DNA from: Pseudomonas helmanticensis
Lineage (GTDB): Bacteria; Pseudomonadota; Gammaproteobacteria; Pseudomonadales; Pseudomonadaceae
Reading direction: 5' to 3'
Assembly (NCBI RefSeq): GCF_900182985.1
Contig: NZ_FXUY01000001.1
Location: 806,001-870,000, forward strand
DNA length: 64,000 nt
This document shows positions 44,770 through 54,294 of this stretch, piece after piece. The stretch's first letter is position 1, and every line of letters starts with the position of its first letter. The notes under the pieces are model-generated. The model worked only from the letters and a program-made list of their open reading frames with translations, ran no database searches and was not told the origin of the DNA. The translations under genes were made by a program, and so were the position numbers.

Positions 44770-45261
44770 ATGCTCTACCTGTGCCTGAAATACCTGCATG
44801 TGATCGCCGCGATTTTTCTGTTCGGCTTCGGCATGGGCTCTTATCTGTACTTGATCGCCGCCAGCCGCACAGGCAATCCGCAAGTGATTGCGCACGTGGC
44901 GCGCATGGTCGTGCGCTTCGATACGTGGATCACCACACCTGCCGGTTGCGTGCAAATCATCAGCGGCTATTGGCTGATGAGGCTGTCCGGGCTGCCGATG
45001 ACCACGGAGTGGATACTGACTTCGCTGATCATTTTCTTCTGCGTCGGTTCGTTGTGGCTGCCGGTCTTGCTGCTGCAGAAGCGCCTGCATGTGATGGCGT
45101 CGAACGCGGGAGCGGCGGGGACGGGCCTTGATGCGCAATTTCACGACGTGTACCAGAAATGGTTCTGGATGGGCGTTGCCGGGTTTCTCGGGATGTTCGT
45201 GATTGTGCTGATGATGGTGACGAAGATGACGCCTGTGCAGTTGTTCGAGTTGTTGCTTTAA
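44770..45261 (+). CDS. DUF2269 family membrane protein
   Basis: A 163-residue inner-membrane protein with four or five TM helices (YLHVIAAIFLFGFGMGSYLY, WILTSLIIFFCVGSLWL, WFWMGVAGFLGMFVIVLMMV). YLHVIAAIFLFGFGMGS is the DUF2269 hallmark. The ATG lies one base after the stop of the saccharopine-dehydrogenase-like gene, giving a two-gene operon. Role unknown. Confidence 0.85.
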   Translation: MLYLCLKYLHVIAAIFLFGFGMGSYLYLIAASRTGNPQVIAHVARMVVRFDTWITTPAGCVQIISGYWLMRLSGLPMTTEWILTSLIIFFCVGSLWLPVLLLQKRLHVMASNAGAAGTGLDAQFHDVYQKWFWMGVAGFLGMFVIVLMMVTKMTPVQLFELLL

Positions 45262-45298
45262 CGCAATTTCCGAAGCCCGGCGCGTGCGCGCAAGGCCG

Positions 45299-45745
45299 TT
45301 AGCGAGCCTTCAAAAAGCGTTGTTCATGATCAGGACTCGGTAACAGACACGTGTCGTACTTGCCGAACAGCCGATAACGATTCAGCGCAATGCGATCGTA
45401 AGCCCAATCGCGCAGCGTACGTGGCAGCAGGCGCAGCAGCTGGAAAGGCTGCCAACGGGCGGGCAATTGGCTGACGACTTCAAGGAATGCATCCGAGCGT
45501 TCCCAGTAATTGCGGTCGCGAATCACCGCCATGGTGTCGAACTGATCGATCGGCAAACCTGCCCACGCCAGCAGCGCTTGCCCCTCGGGTGACTGCACCG
45601 CCGCCAGGCGTACGCGGTGCTGGTGATCATGCCGGATCAGGAACTTTGCCCAGCCATTACAAAGCTTGCACACGCCATCGAACAACACCACCGTCTCGCC
45701 GGGTTTGAGCAGGGGTGCTGGAGAAGGGCGGGTTTGAGCAGCCAT
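45299..45745 (-). CDS. Thiol-disulfide oxidoreductase DCC family (DUF393)
   Basis: The 148-residue protein has the DCC motif in VLFDGVCKLCNGWAKFL (D-G-V-C-x-x-C), followed by LAAVQSPEGQALL and a C-terminal helix ending YDTCLLP. DCC proteins have a thioredoxin-like fold; targets are unknown. Convergent with the DUF2269 gene. Confidence 0.88.
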   Translation of the reverse strand: MAAQTRPSPAPLLKPGETVVLFDGVCKLCNGWAKFLIRHDHQHRVRLAAVQSPEGQALLAWAGLPIDQFDTMAVIRDRNYWERSDAFLEVVSQLPARWQPFQLLRLLPRTLRDWAYDRIALNRYRLFGKYDTCLLPSPDHEQRFLKAR

Positions 45746-46054
45746 GGGCGTGGTTCCGTTGCGGCGGGGTTGTTCACGATCATAGCGGTGGGCTGGCGCA
45801 ATTGCTCAGCAGATTTTCCTCGCGGGGACGACAACTCGCGCGGGTTTTCGTAGATTGTCGGCAGTTATCTGGTCAAGGATCTGAACGAGTAAATCAGCGT
45901 TTGCCCGTGAATCGTCGCGGGGGCATTCATCGCCATTTTGGCAACAGTGTTTGTCCCCTCGGTCGATTTTTCCACGCGGCGTCATCCCATAGCATCGTTC
46001 TCAAGCCGCCAGCACTAACGCTGAAGCGGTCACTCAACGAGAACGGTGAACATC
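45746..46054. other. Intergenic region, nothing convincing seen
   Basis: About 309 bp between the DCC gene and the DUF2790 gene. I see no open frame with a ribosome site, no terminator with a T run, and no clear repeat. The last 60 bp presumably hold the DUF2790 promoter. Confidence 0.5.
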
Positions 46055-46312
46055 ATGAGCATGAAAAAAATCGCCTTGGTTTTACTGCTTGGCAGCTTCG
46101 GTGCGCAGGCTTATGCGGCTTCTTCGCAAGGCCAGGAAACCCCGGTTGAAACCTACGGCTACTCGAGCAAACTCGACATCGAACATGTGATCTCGATCAC
46201 CGAGCCGGCCAACGAATGCGCGCCAGTGCCGGTGCAGATGACTTACGAAGATTCGCAGGGCGAACGCCATGTCCTGCAGTATCAAGTGATGGGAACTGGC
46301 TGCTCCAGTTGA
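46055..46312 (+). CDS. DUF2790 family periplasmic protein
   Basis: A small secreted protein (85 aa from ATG 46055; ATG 46061 is also possible) with signal peptide MKKIALVLLLGSFGAQAYAA. The mature part has YGYSSKLDIEHVISIT, then CAPVPVQMTYEDSQG and ends in a Cys-containing GTGCSS, the DUF2790 pattern common in pseudomonads with many paralogues. Two cysteines could form a disulfide. Function unknown. Confidence 0.85.
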   Translation: MSMKKIALVLLLGSFGAQAYAASSQGQETPVETYGYSSKLDIEHVISITEPANECAPVPVQMTYEDSQGERHVLQYQVMGTGCSS

Positions 46313-46356
46313 GCCGTTGCAGACCGTGGAGGGTCGACACTCCGCCTCTGCTGCAC

Positions 46357-47292
46357 TCAGTTTTCTGCGGTTTGCGCAGCACGTTCATCCGATGCCAGTA
46401 ATTGCGGTATCGACTGTTTCAGAAATTCCACCCAGGTTCTGATTTTCGCATCGACGAACTTGCGCGACGGATAGATCGCGAACAGGTTCAACTCCTCCAG
46501 CCGATACTTCGGCAGCACCCGCACCAATGTTCCCGCCCTCAGGCCATCCACGGCCGACGCAATCGGCTGAATACCAATCCCCATGCCTTTTCTGATCGCG
46601 ATGGTCATGCCGTCGGCCGTGTTGATATGGAACGGCGACAGGGGAATGGTGATGGTTTCCATGCCTTGTGGGCCTTCGAACGTCCAGTGCTCGACCGGCA
46701 TCACCGTGTTGACGATCCGCAGGCACTCATGTTCGCTAAGCGCTGCGGGAGAATCCGGCATGCCGAGTTTCTGCACATACGCGGGCGAGGCGCAGAGGAT
46801 GCTGTAGGTCATGCCCAAGCGCTGCGCGACGAAGCCTGAGTCAGGCAGGTCGCGGGCCAGCACGATGGACATGTCGTAACCTTCTTCGAGCAGGTCCGGG
46901 ACGCGATTGGTCAGGGTGAGGTCGAACATCACCGTCGGATGAATCTCGCGGTAACGCGCAATGGCATCGATCACGTAGTGGTTGCCGATGGCTGACATCG
47001 CATGGATTTTCAAACGCCCGACGGGCAGTGTCTGCGCAGTGCCGGCCTCTTCGTCGGCCTCGCGGACGTCATCGACGATTCTTTCACAGCGTTGCAGGTA
47101 GCGCAGGCCCGCTTCGGTGAGCGCGAGGCGGCGGGTGGTGCGGTTAATCAAACGTGTGTGCAGGCGGGCTTCGAGAGCAGAAACCGCTTTCGAGACGTTG
47201 GTCGTGGTGGTGTCGAGCAGTTCGGCGGCGGCGGTGAAGCTACCGCTCTGAGCGACGGCGATGAAACAACGCATGCTCTGGAAAACGTCCAT
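46357..47292 (-). CDS. LysR family transcriptional regulator
   Basis: A 311-residue regulator starting MDVFQSMRCFIAVAQSGSFTAAAELLDTTTTNVSKAVSALE (winged helix) with the LysR substrate-binding domain after it. The first 34 residues of the longer frame are not conserved. It is the last gene of a five-gene, co-oriented run (EmrA, EmrB, TolC-type, aldo-keto reductase, LysR), 85 bp after the reductase. Effector unknown; CrgA-type members often act on neighbouring oxidoreductases. Confidence 0.9.
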   Translation of the reverse strand: MDVFQSMRCFIAVAQSGSFTAAAELLDTTTTNVSKAVSALEARLHTRLINRTTRRLALTEAGLRYLQRCERIVDDVREADEEAGTAQTLPVGRLKIHAMSAIGNHYVIDAIARYREIHPTVMFDLTLTNRVPDLLEEGYDMSIVLARDLPDSGFVAQRLGMTYSILCASPAYVQKLGMPDSPAALSEHECLRIVNTVMPVEHWTFEGPQGMETITIPLSPFHINTADGMTIAIRKGMGIGIQPIASAVDGLRAGTLVRVLPKYRLEELNLFAIYPSRKFVDAKIRTWVEFLKQSIPQLLASDERAAQTAEN

Positions 47293-47377
47293 CGTGGTCG
47301 TCTCGGTGTTGAGTCGTTGATGATAAAAAGCGGCCTTGGAGCAGGCCGCTGATGTTTCGCGGGTCATGCTTTTCGGG

Positions 47378-48328
47378 TCATGGCTTTCGGGCAATAAACC
47401 CGGGTACGCCGGTTTCTACCACTGAATTGAAACGGATTCGCGTGCTGATCTCTCCCTTGATCTCAAGCATCGCGCGCTGGGGCAATGTGGCGATAGCAAA
47501 GTTTTCCTGAATACGGCTCGGCGTCGCCGAGGTGGTCAGAAATGCCGTACCACGCTGCACCGCCCACGCCAGCGCCACTTGCGCCGGGGTTTTCTGCACG
47601 TTCCGGGCAATGCTCGTCAGTACAGCATCTTCGAGTACGTTCGGCTGCATGCCATGCCCCAGCGGGGCGAACGCGAGAAGAATAATCCCGTGCTGTTGGC
47701 AAAATTCCAGCATCTCCCATTCTGGCAGATAGGGGTGCGCTTCGATCTGCACCACGGCCGGTTTGATGCGTGCCGCGGCGACAATCTCCTTCAGCGCCTC
47801 GAGGGTGATGTCGGACAGGCCGATGGACTTGCAGCGACCTTCATCGACCAGACTTTCGAGGGCACGCCAAGTGTCGAGCAAGCTGATTTCGCCATCGTAG
47901 ATGACATGGCCGAAGACGTCTCTAGGGTCCTGATCATCGCCCGGCTTGAAGGCGAATGGCGTGTGGATCAGGTAGCAGTCGATGTAGTCGGTTTGCAGGC
48001 GCTGGCAACTCGCTTCAAAGGCCGGCCGAACGCGTTCGGGACGATGGTTGGTGTTCCACAGTTTGGTGGTGATGAAGACGTCTTCGCGGCGTATCTTGCC
48101 GGCAGCAAAAACCTCCTGGAACGCCACGCCGATCTGCGCTTCGTTACGGTAGCGCTCGGCACAGTCAAAGTGCCGGAAACCGCTTTCCAAGGCGTATTTG
48201 ACGGCGGCGGTGGTGGTACTCAAATCGCGAAACAGTGTGCCGAAACCAACGGCCGGCATCGAGCCTGCGCCATTGTTCAACGGCCAGCGAGTGTCGCGAA
48301 GCTCATCGTGAAAGGCTTCGTAAGTCAT
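47378..48328 (-). CDS. Aldo/keto reductase
   Basis: A 316-residue NADPH-dependent reductase with the catalytic tetrad: Asp in RHFDCAERY, Tyr (AERYRNE), Lys in ITTKLWNT, and His in YLIHTPF. The C-terminal NADPH loop is also present. It lies 22 bp after the outer-membrane efflux gene, so it is probably part of the pump operon and may detoxify an aldehyde or ketone that the pump also exports. Confidence 0.9.
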   Translation of the reverse strand: MTYEAFHDELRDTRWPLNNGAGSMPAVGFGTLFRDLSTTTAAVKYALESGFRHFDCAERYRNEAQIGVAFQEVFAAGKIRREDVFITTKLWNTNHRPERVRPAFEASCQRLQTDYIDCYLIHTPFAFKPGDDQDPRDVFGHVIYDGEISLLDTWRALESLVDEGRCKSIGLSDITLEALKEIVAAARIKPAVVQIEAHPYLPEWEMLEFCQQHGIILLAFAPLGHGMQPNVLEDAVLTSIARNVQKTPAQVALAWAVQRGTAFLTTSATPSRIQENFAIATLPQRAMLEIKGEISTRIRFNSVVETGVPGFIARKP

Positions 48329-48349
48329 GATTTTCTCCAGTGTCGGTGG

Positions 48350-49816
48350 TTACAGCGGTTGTTGATCAGCGTGTTCGCGCGTGGCGAGTTTCTGCCCGAA
48401 AACACCGACGGAATTGCCGCCCAGCGCGACGAACAATTGCACGGTGTCGAGATAACGATCGGTCTTCGCGCGGATCTGCCCGAGCAGCGCCTGTTGGTAG
48501 GCACGCTGCGCTTCGAGCACTTGCAACAGGCTGTTTTCGCCTTGGGCGTAAGCCTGTTGGTTGAGCTGCAGGCTGCTGCCGGCGGCGCGCAAGGCGTCGT
48601 CCTGCGCGCGGTTTTGCTCAGCACCGTGATTGATCGCCTGCAAGGTGTCCGCCACCTGGCCGAACGACTGAATCACTGTCTGCCGGTAGCGCGCGAGCGA
48701 GGCGTTGTAGCCGTCGACCGAGGCTTGGCGTTCAGCCTTGAGCGTGCCGCCATTGAAGATCGGCGCGGTCAAACCTGCCGCCAATCCCCACAGTGCGGCG
48801 CCGCCATTGCCTGACGCGGCTTGTGCCAGCGAAGCCGACAATTCGACGCGTGGATAAAGATTGGCGGTCGCGACACCCACCGCCGCGCTGGCCGTGTGCA
48901 GCTCGGCTTCGGCCTGGAGGATGTCCGGACGATTGCGGGCCATTTCCGAGGGCAGGCTGACCGGGAGGTTTGCCGGCAAGGCAAATTCCTCTAGGGCAAA
49001 ATCTGGCGCGATCCAGTCTGCCGGGCCTTTGCCCGCGAGGATCGACAGCGCATGCCGCGCCGCGTCGCGTTGTTGTGCCAGCGGTGGCAGCAGGGTGCGA
49101 TCCTCGGCGAGGCGGGTTTCGGCGAGGGACACATCGATCCGCGTGGTGCTGCCGCTCTGCTGGGCGCGCTGCACCAGATCAAGGTTTTTCGCGTCGTTGG
49201 CCAACAGTGATTGCACCGCTTGAATCTGCGCGTTGGCCGACGCGAGCAACAGCGCCTGGCGAGCGACATCTCCGGTCAGGGTCAGGTAAGCCGCTTCATA
49301 GCGGTGCTTCTGCAAGTCGGTCAGCGCCTGTTGCCCTTCGACCTCGCGCTTGAGGCCACCGAAGGCGTCGAGGTCGAACGCCACGCGAGGCCCGATCGCG
49401 TAGACATTGGCAATGCTCGGGTCAGCCCCGGTGTGGGTCCGTTGACGACCGGCCGCGGCGGCGAAATCCACCTGCGGAAACAGCGAACCTTCCGCCGCCG
49501 CCACAGAGGCGGCAGCTTGGCGGAGGGTTGCGTCGGCGGCCAGCAGTTGCAGATTGCCGTCGATGGCGCGACGCATTACTTGGTCGAGTTTTGCCGAACG
49601 CAGGGCCGTCCACCAATCACCGTTGATGCGCTGGCCCATGTCGAAACGCTGTTCGGCGGGCTGACGTTCGGCTTGCTGATCGTAGTGTTGCGACGAGCTC
49701 GCGGCGGGCCGTTGAAAGTCCGGGCCGACGGTGCAGGCGCTGAGCATCGCCATTATTGCCAATGCGCTGAGTGCACTGGGGAATGCGGAGCGGGTGAAGC
49801 GTGTAGACGTTTTCAT
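48350..49816 (-). CDS. NodT/OprM-type outer-membrane efflux lipoprotein
   Basis: A 488-residue TolC-family factor with lipobox LSAC (Cys28) after the signal peptide, TVGPDFQRP at the mature start, and two repeated coiled-coil halves. It would form the outer-membrane duct of a tripartite pump with the EmrA- and EmrB-like proteins encoded just upstream (19 bp gap). Confidence 0.9.
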   Translation of the reverse strand: MKTSTRFTRSAFPSALSALAIMAMLSACTVGPDFQRPAASSSQHYDQQAERQPAEQRFDMGQRINGDWWTALRSAKLDQVMRRAIDGNLQLLAADATLRQAAASVAAAEGSLFPQVDFAAAAGRQRTHTGADPSIANVYAIGPRVAFDLDAFGGLKREVEGQQALTDLQKHRYEAAYLTLTGDVARQALLLASANAQIQAVQSLLANDAKNLDLVQRAQQSGSTTRIDVSLAETRLAEDRTLLPPLAQQRDAARHALSILAGKGPADWIAPDFALEEFALPANLPVSLPSEMARNRPDILQAEAELHTASAAVGVATANLYPRVELSASLAQAASGNGGAALWGLAAGLTAPIFNGGTLKAERQASVDGYNASLARYRQTVIQSFGQVADTLQAINHGAEQNRAQDDALRAAGSSLQLNQQAYAQGENSLLQVLEAQRAYQQALLGQIRAKTDRYLDTVQLFVALGGNSVGVFGQKLATREHADQQPL

Positions 49817-49835
49817 TGTGCAGACTCCACGAATA

Positions 49836-51302
49836 TCAGTTGGCCGCAGCAGGTTTGCGCAGGAACAACACCAGCGGGCTCACCACGAGCATCGCCAGCA
49901 TCAGAATCTTGAATTGCCCCATCACCGCGACGAACGCCGCCTGATGGGTCACCAGATGGTTCAAACCTTCCAGCGCCGGCAGCGAGGTCGGCAGCGCCAC
50001 GCGATAGGGCGTCAACTGACTGACCAGCGCCGAGTGCATCGCCTGGGTGTTGTTGAAGAAAAACAACTGCACTACTGCCACGCCGAGGGTGCTGCCATAG
50101 ACGCGCATCAGGTTGAACAGGCCGCTGGCCTCCGGGCGCAGTGTCGGGTTGATGGTGCTGAATGCAGCCTTGCTCAGTGCCGGCATGAGAATGCCGAGGC
50201 CGACACCCTGAATGAACCCGGTCACCGCCACGGGCGTCCAGTCCATCAATGGCGAGTAACCGAGCATCAGCCAGTTGGCGTACACCACCAGAGCAATGCC
50301 CACTGCTATGAACGCGCGGGTGTCGACCCACGCCGGCGCCCGGCCCATCAACAGAAACGCACCGACCAGGCCGACACCGCGCGGGATGGTCAGCGCGCCT
50401 GTGGTGTCGGGTGGATAACCGAGAATCTCGTCGAGCATCGGCGAGGTCAGCGCCATCGTCGACAGCAGCACGAAACCGAGCGCGAAGAACATCACCGTCG
50501 ACAACATGAAATTGCGGTCGCGCAGCAACGCCTTGCTGATGAAATGCGCCTTGCTGGTCATTCGATGGACCACGAACAGGTACAACCCGAGCACACAGGC
50601 CAGCGTCTCGATCCATATTTCCGCCGAGTCGAACCAGTCCAGCCGTTCGCCACGGTCGAGGCACATTTGCAGGCCGATCATGCCGAGGGTGAAGGTGGCG
50701 AAACCGAAGAAGTCGTACGGCGGACGTTGATCGGCCTTTTTCTCGCCGAGCAGCAGCGTCACCACCATGAAGATGTACGCGAGCAGTGGCAGGCTGAGGT
50801 AGAACATCGGCCGCCAGTCGAAGTATTCGCAGATGACACCGCCGATGCTCGGCCCACTGACGATGCCGAACAGCACCAGCGCCGTCCATTTCGGCGCGAA
50901 CGCCGGACGTCGCTCGGCGGGCAGCGTTTCCAGCGCAATGGCCATCGACAGCGGCGCCAGTACGCCACTGGCCAGGCCTTGCAGAATGCGCGCAGCGATG
51001 AACTCCAGCGGCGTGCTTGCCAGCGTGCCCAGCCAAAGCCCAATGGCGAACGCCAGCAGCGCCAGTTGATAGACTCGCTTCAAACCGAAGCGCGCAGCCA
51101 GCCACTGGGCAATCGGCAACGTGATCGCGCTGGCGGCCAGATAGGCGGTGAAGATCCAGCCAGCCTGATCGTCAGTCATCGACAGGCTGCCCTGGATCAA
51201 CCGCAACGCGGCATTCGGCAACGGCAGGTTGACCGATTGCAGATAGGTCGCCAGCAGGGCAACGGCGTACAACCAGCGTTTGTCAGCGGCGGCGTTCATC
51301 AC
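49836..51302 (-). CDS. EmrB-like MFS exporter, DHA2 family (14 TM)
   Basis: A 488-residue inner-membrane drug exporter with 14 predicted helices. Family marks include WIFTAYLAASAITLPIAQWLAARFG (motif A region) and RILQGLASGVLAPLSMAI (motif C). Its ATG overlaps the EmrA stop by four bases, so it is coupled to the membrane-fusion partner. With EmrA and the outer-membrane factor it forms a drug-type efflux pump. Confidence 0.9.
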   Translation of the reverse strand: MMNAAADKRWLYAVALLATYLQSVNLPLPNAALRLIQGSLSMTDDQAGWIFTAYLAASAITLPIAQWLAARFGLKRVYQLALLAFAIGLWLGTLASTPLEFIAARILQGLASGVLAPLSMAIALETLPAERRPAFAPKWTALVLFGIVSGPSIGGVICEYFDWRPMFYLSLPLLAYIFMVVTLLLGEKKADQRPPYDFFGFATFTLGMIGLQMCLDRGERLDWFDSAEIWIETLACVLGLYLFVVHRMTSKAHFISKALLRDRNFMLSTVMFFALGFVLLSTMALTSPMLDEILGYPPDTTGALTIPRGVGLVGAFLLMGRAPAWVDTRAFIAVGIALVVYANWLMLGYSPLMDWTPVAVTGFIQGVGLGILMPALSKAAFSTINPTLRPEASGLFNLMRVYGSTLGVAVVQLFFFNNTQAMHSALVSQLTPYRVALPTSLPALEGLNHLVTHQAAFVAVMGQFKILMLAMLVVSPLVLFLRKPAAAN

Positions 51303-52435
51303 GAATTACCTGCGCTGAGCAACGACTTCAGCGGATACCACCATGGCGTGCGGTGGCCGGTATCGACCTTGACCGTGGCGCTGGTGCCGGAGAACAACGG
51401 CAGCGTCGGGTCGGTTTCGTCGAGTTCAAGCCGCACCGGTACGCGCTGCACCACCTTGACCCAGTTCCCGGTGGCGTTTTCCGGCGGCAGCAGGGCGAAA
51501 TCGGCGCCGGCACCGGGGCTCATGCTGATCACGTGCGCCGGCAACGGCCGATCCGGGTAAGTGTCGAGGGTGATGGTCGCGGACTGGCCCGGGCGCATAT
51601 GAGTGAGTTGGGTTTCGCGAAAGTTGGCTTCAACCCAGATCTCCCGGTCGGAAATCAATGCGAAGGCCGCGCCGCCGTTGTTGAGGTAGTTGCCGACCTG
51701 CAAGTCATCGACCTTGGCGACGATACCGTCGGCCGGCGCGGTGACGGTGGCGTACGACAGATAAAGCTGCGCCTCGTCGAGTTGTGCCTTGGCCTCGCGC
51801 ACGGTCGGGTGGCGGTCTATGGCGATGTCCGGATTGCCGTTGAGCGCAACCACGGTGCTGGCGATCTGTTGTTCGACCGAGGCGATGCGTTGGCGCGAGA
51901 CCTTCAAGTCGGTTTCGGCGCGCTCATAAAGGGCACGCGAAACGAACTCGGTGGCGACCAGCGCTTTCTTGCGGGCGAATTCTTTCTGATCGTAATCCGC
52001 CGAGGCTTTCGCCGATTGCAGTTCCGCCTGTTGCTGGCGATAGCTTGCCTTGAGCCCGTCGATGCGCAGGCGCGCGTTGCCCAACTGCGCTTCGGCGCGG
52101 TCGACGGCAATCTGCAAGGGCTGCGGATCGAGCCGGAACAACAGCTGACCCTTGTGCACGCGTTGATTATCATCGACAGCGATCTCGACCACTTGCCCGG
52201 AAATCCGCGCGTTGATCGAAGACTTGGCCACCCGAGCGTAGGCATTGTCGGTGGAGACGAACGGCTCGTTCGCCACGTATTCGCTGTAGCCAATGATGGC
52301 GAAGAGCGCGGGAACGCCGCTCATCAATATTGGGCGCAAGCGTTGCTTGAGTGGTTTTTTCGGCGGCGCGTCAGTGAAACCGGGTACTCGCTGGGCGCTC
52401 GCTTGTTCTGCGGTGAGATCAATTGGCTGGGTCAT
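51299..52435 (-). CDS. HlyD/EmrA-type membrane-fusion protein
   Basis: A 378-residue periplasmic adaptor with one N-terminal TM helix (LMSGVPALFAIIGYSEYVA) and the lipoyl/barrel halves: SGQVVEIAVDDNQRVHKGQLLFRLD and VTAPADGIVAKVDDLQVGNY. It links EmrB to the outer-membrane duct. It is the first gene of the pump operon, divergent from a TetR regulator. Confidence 0.9.
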   Translation of the reverse strand: MTQPIDLTAEQASAQRVPGFTDAPPKKPLKQRLRPILMSGVPALFAIIGYSEYVANEPFVSTDNAYARVAKSSINARISGQVVEIAVDDNQRVHKGQLLFRLDPQPLQIAVDRAEAQLGNARLRIDGLKASYRQQQAELQSAKASADYDQKEFARKKALVATEFVSRALYERAETDLKVSRQRIASVEQQIASTVVALNGNPDIAIDRHPTVREAKAQLDEAQLYLSYATVTAPADGIVAKVDDLQVGNYLNNGGAAFALISDREIWVEANFRETQLTHMRPGQSATITLDTYPDRPLPAHVISMSPGAGADFALLPPENATGNWVKVVQRVPVRLELDETDPTLPLFSGTSATVKVDTGHRTPWWYPLKSLLSAGNS

Positions 52436-52622
52436 GATCTGTTCTTTCCAAATGCTGGAACCTGAACCGGGAATCGGGCCGAGCCGGACAATGACCGGTG
52501 ACCGCGACGTGATTAATGCTGCAAAAAATCAAATCCGTACGCGGTGGGGGAGGATCGCTCCGTGCCGCTTTTTCTTCGTCGTCACACCCGATTCGAGTGG
52601 CGTTACAACAAACCTGCCGATC

Positions 52623-52691
52623 AAGGAATTTCTGGTTCCTTAATTTTGTGCGATGGTGTAAGAATATGAGCGACGCTCAACCCTTGCAAGG
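52623..52691. promoter_or_regulatory. Operator-like sites between the Emr pump and TetR
   Basis: A 19-bp inverted repeat AAGGAA...TTCCTT at 52623-52641 and a perfect palindrome CCTTGCAAGG at 52682-52691 lie in the divergent intergenic region. Either could bind the TetR regulator. The palindrome lies just before the TetR start, as expected for autoregulation. Confidence 0.4.
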
Positions 52692-52703
52692 AATTTATAC
52701 GAG

Positions 52704-53327
52704 ATGGCACAAAATAAACCGACAGCAGCAAAAGGCCGTGGCCGTCCACGCGCCTACGACCCGCAAACAGCGCTGCAACAGGCACTGGGAGTGTTCTGGA
52801 ATACCGGTTATTCCGGTGCGTCGCTGGACAGCATCGCCAGCGCAGCGGGGATGAATCGTCCGAGCCTGTACGCCGCGTTCGGCGACAAGCACGCGCTCTA
52901 TATCAAGGCGCTCGATCAATATTGGGCCACCGCGCATGCCGCGATGCAGGCGGCATTGACTGACAGCAGCCTGTCGTTGGCGCAGGCACTGAGCGGTTTT
53001 TATGAAGGGCAGTTAGCGATCTATTTTTCCGGTGACGGGCAGCCACGCGGCTGTTTTGCCATCGGCACGGCAACAACCGAAGCCGTCGAGGACCCGGAAA
53101 TCCGTAATGTGCTGTCAGCCAGGCTGAGCCAGCTCGATGCCGATCTTGAAAAACGCCTGCAAACCGCAATTGATGCCGGCGAGCTGAAAACCGACAGCAA
53201 TCCTGCGGCGCTGGCGGTGCTGATCTCCTCGCTATTGCACAGCATCTCGATTCGCGCGCGCGCGGGTAAATCCCGTGACGAGTTGGCGGGGCTGGCCGGC
53301 GATGCCATCAAGGTTATTTGCGGTTGA
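52704..53327 (+). CDS. TetR family regulator of the Emr-type pump
   Basis: A 207-residue regulator: GRGRPRAYDPQTALQQALGVFWNTGYSG then SIASAAGMNRPSLYAAFGDKHALY is a clear TetR HTH. C-terminal ligand domain of normal length. It is divergent from the pump genes, so it most likely represses them until a drug-like ligand binds. Its 3 prime end overlaps the converging hydrolase gene by 14 bp. Confidence 0.9.
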   Translation: MAQNKPTAAKGRGRPRAYDPQTALQQALGVFWNTGYSGASLDSIASAAGMNRPSLYAAFGDKHALYIKALDQYWATAHAAMQAALTDSSLSLAQALSGFYEGQLAIYFSGDGQPRGCFAIGTATTEAVEDPEIRNVLSARLSQLDADLEKRLQTAIDAGELKTDSNPAALAVLISSLLHSISIRARAGKSRDELAGLAGDAIKVICG

Positions 53328-54294
53328 GAACGTGTGCGTCGATGCGCGCGGTGATCCACTGGCGACTGTAAGCCAAAACGCTTTCGGCAAACGCCGTCGG
53401 AAAGTGGATAAAGCCGTGAGGCGAGGAGGGCAGCAGGTACATCTCGACCGGCGCCGACTGCCGCCAGCGCTCGGCCAGTTCGAGGGTGTCGTCGCGCAAC
53501 GGATCCAGCTCGCCGGCAAACATCAGCGCGGGCGGGAAGTCGCTGAAATCGCCATACAGCGGCGAAAGTGGGGGCTGCTGGCGCTGCGCGTCACTCAAGT
53601 CCGGCGTGAGCAGGCGCAGTGCCGTGACCATGCCGGGGCCGTCCAGCACCAGCGTCTGCGGCGTCGCGGCGTGCACACTTGGCGTGCCGCTCAGATCGTA
53701 GACGCCGTAATACAACAGCGCACCGCTGATCCGTTGCAGCAGACCGGGCGATGATTTCAGGGCCAGCAACGTCGCTGCGGCCAGATGCCCGCCCGCCGAT
53801 TCACCGACGACGATCACCGGCAGATCGGCAAATTCGGCATCGCTCAACAACCCGCGAGCGGCGCACAGGCAATCGTCCAGCAAGCCTTCAATCGGCGTCG
53901 ACACCGCCAGCCGGTAATCGACCGAGACCACCGTGACCTCGCAGGTATTGACCATGGCAATGTTGAAGTTGTCGTTCATCTGCGCATTGCCGATCACCCA
54001 GCCGCCACCGTGAAAATCCAGCACCACACCTTTGGCTTGGCCGTGCGGCCGAATGATCCGCACGGGCACCGCACCGTACATTTTCCGCTCGGCCATCAGC
54101 CCATGTTTGCGCAACTTGCCCGCACCGCCGATCTGGCTGGCGCGCAGCAGCGCCTGGATCAGACGAGGCGTGAGGCGATTGCGGATCTTGAAGCGCGGCA
54201 GCCAGGCGAGTTTCCGGTTGAATGCGCGCACCTGCGCCAACTCGCGCTCGCCCTGTGGCCACGGTGTTGCGCTACCCCAGTTGGAATCAGTCAT
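53314..54294 (-). CDS. Alpha/beta hydrolase of the hormone-sensitive-lipase family
   Basis: A 326-residue esterase/lipase-like enzyme: HGGGW oxyanion motif (95-99), nucleophile Ser166 in GESAGG, Asp264 in GELDPLRD and His293 in SPHGF. No signal peptide. Start ATG 54294 overlaps the tspO stop by one base (TGATG), so both genes are coupled. Substrate unknown; HSL-type enzymes cleave short acyl esters. Confidence 0.9.
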   Translation of the reverse strand: MTDSNWGSATPWPQGERELAQVRAFNRKLAWLPRFKIRNRLTPRLIQALLRASQIGGAGKLRKHGLMAERKMYGAVPVRIIRPHGQAKGVVLDFHGGGWVIGNAQMNDNFNIAMVNTCEVTVVSVDYRLAVSTPIEGLLDDCLCAARGLLSDAEFADLPVIVVGESAGGHLAAATLLALKSSPGLLQRISGALLYYGVYDLSGTPSVHAATPQTLVLDGPGMVTALRLLTPDLSDAQRQQPPLSPLYGDFSDFPPALMFAGELDPLRDDTLELAERWRQSAPVEMYLLPSSPHGFIHFPTAFAESVLAYSRQWITARIDAHVLNRK

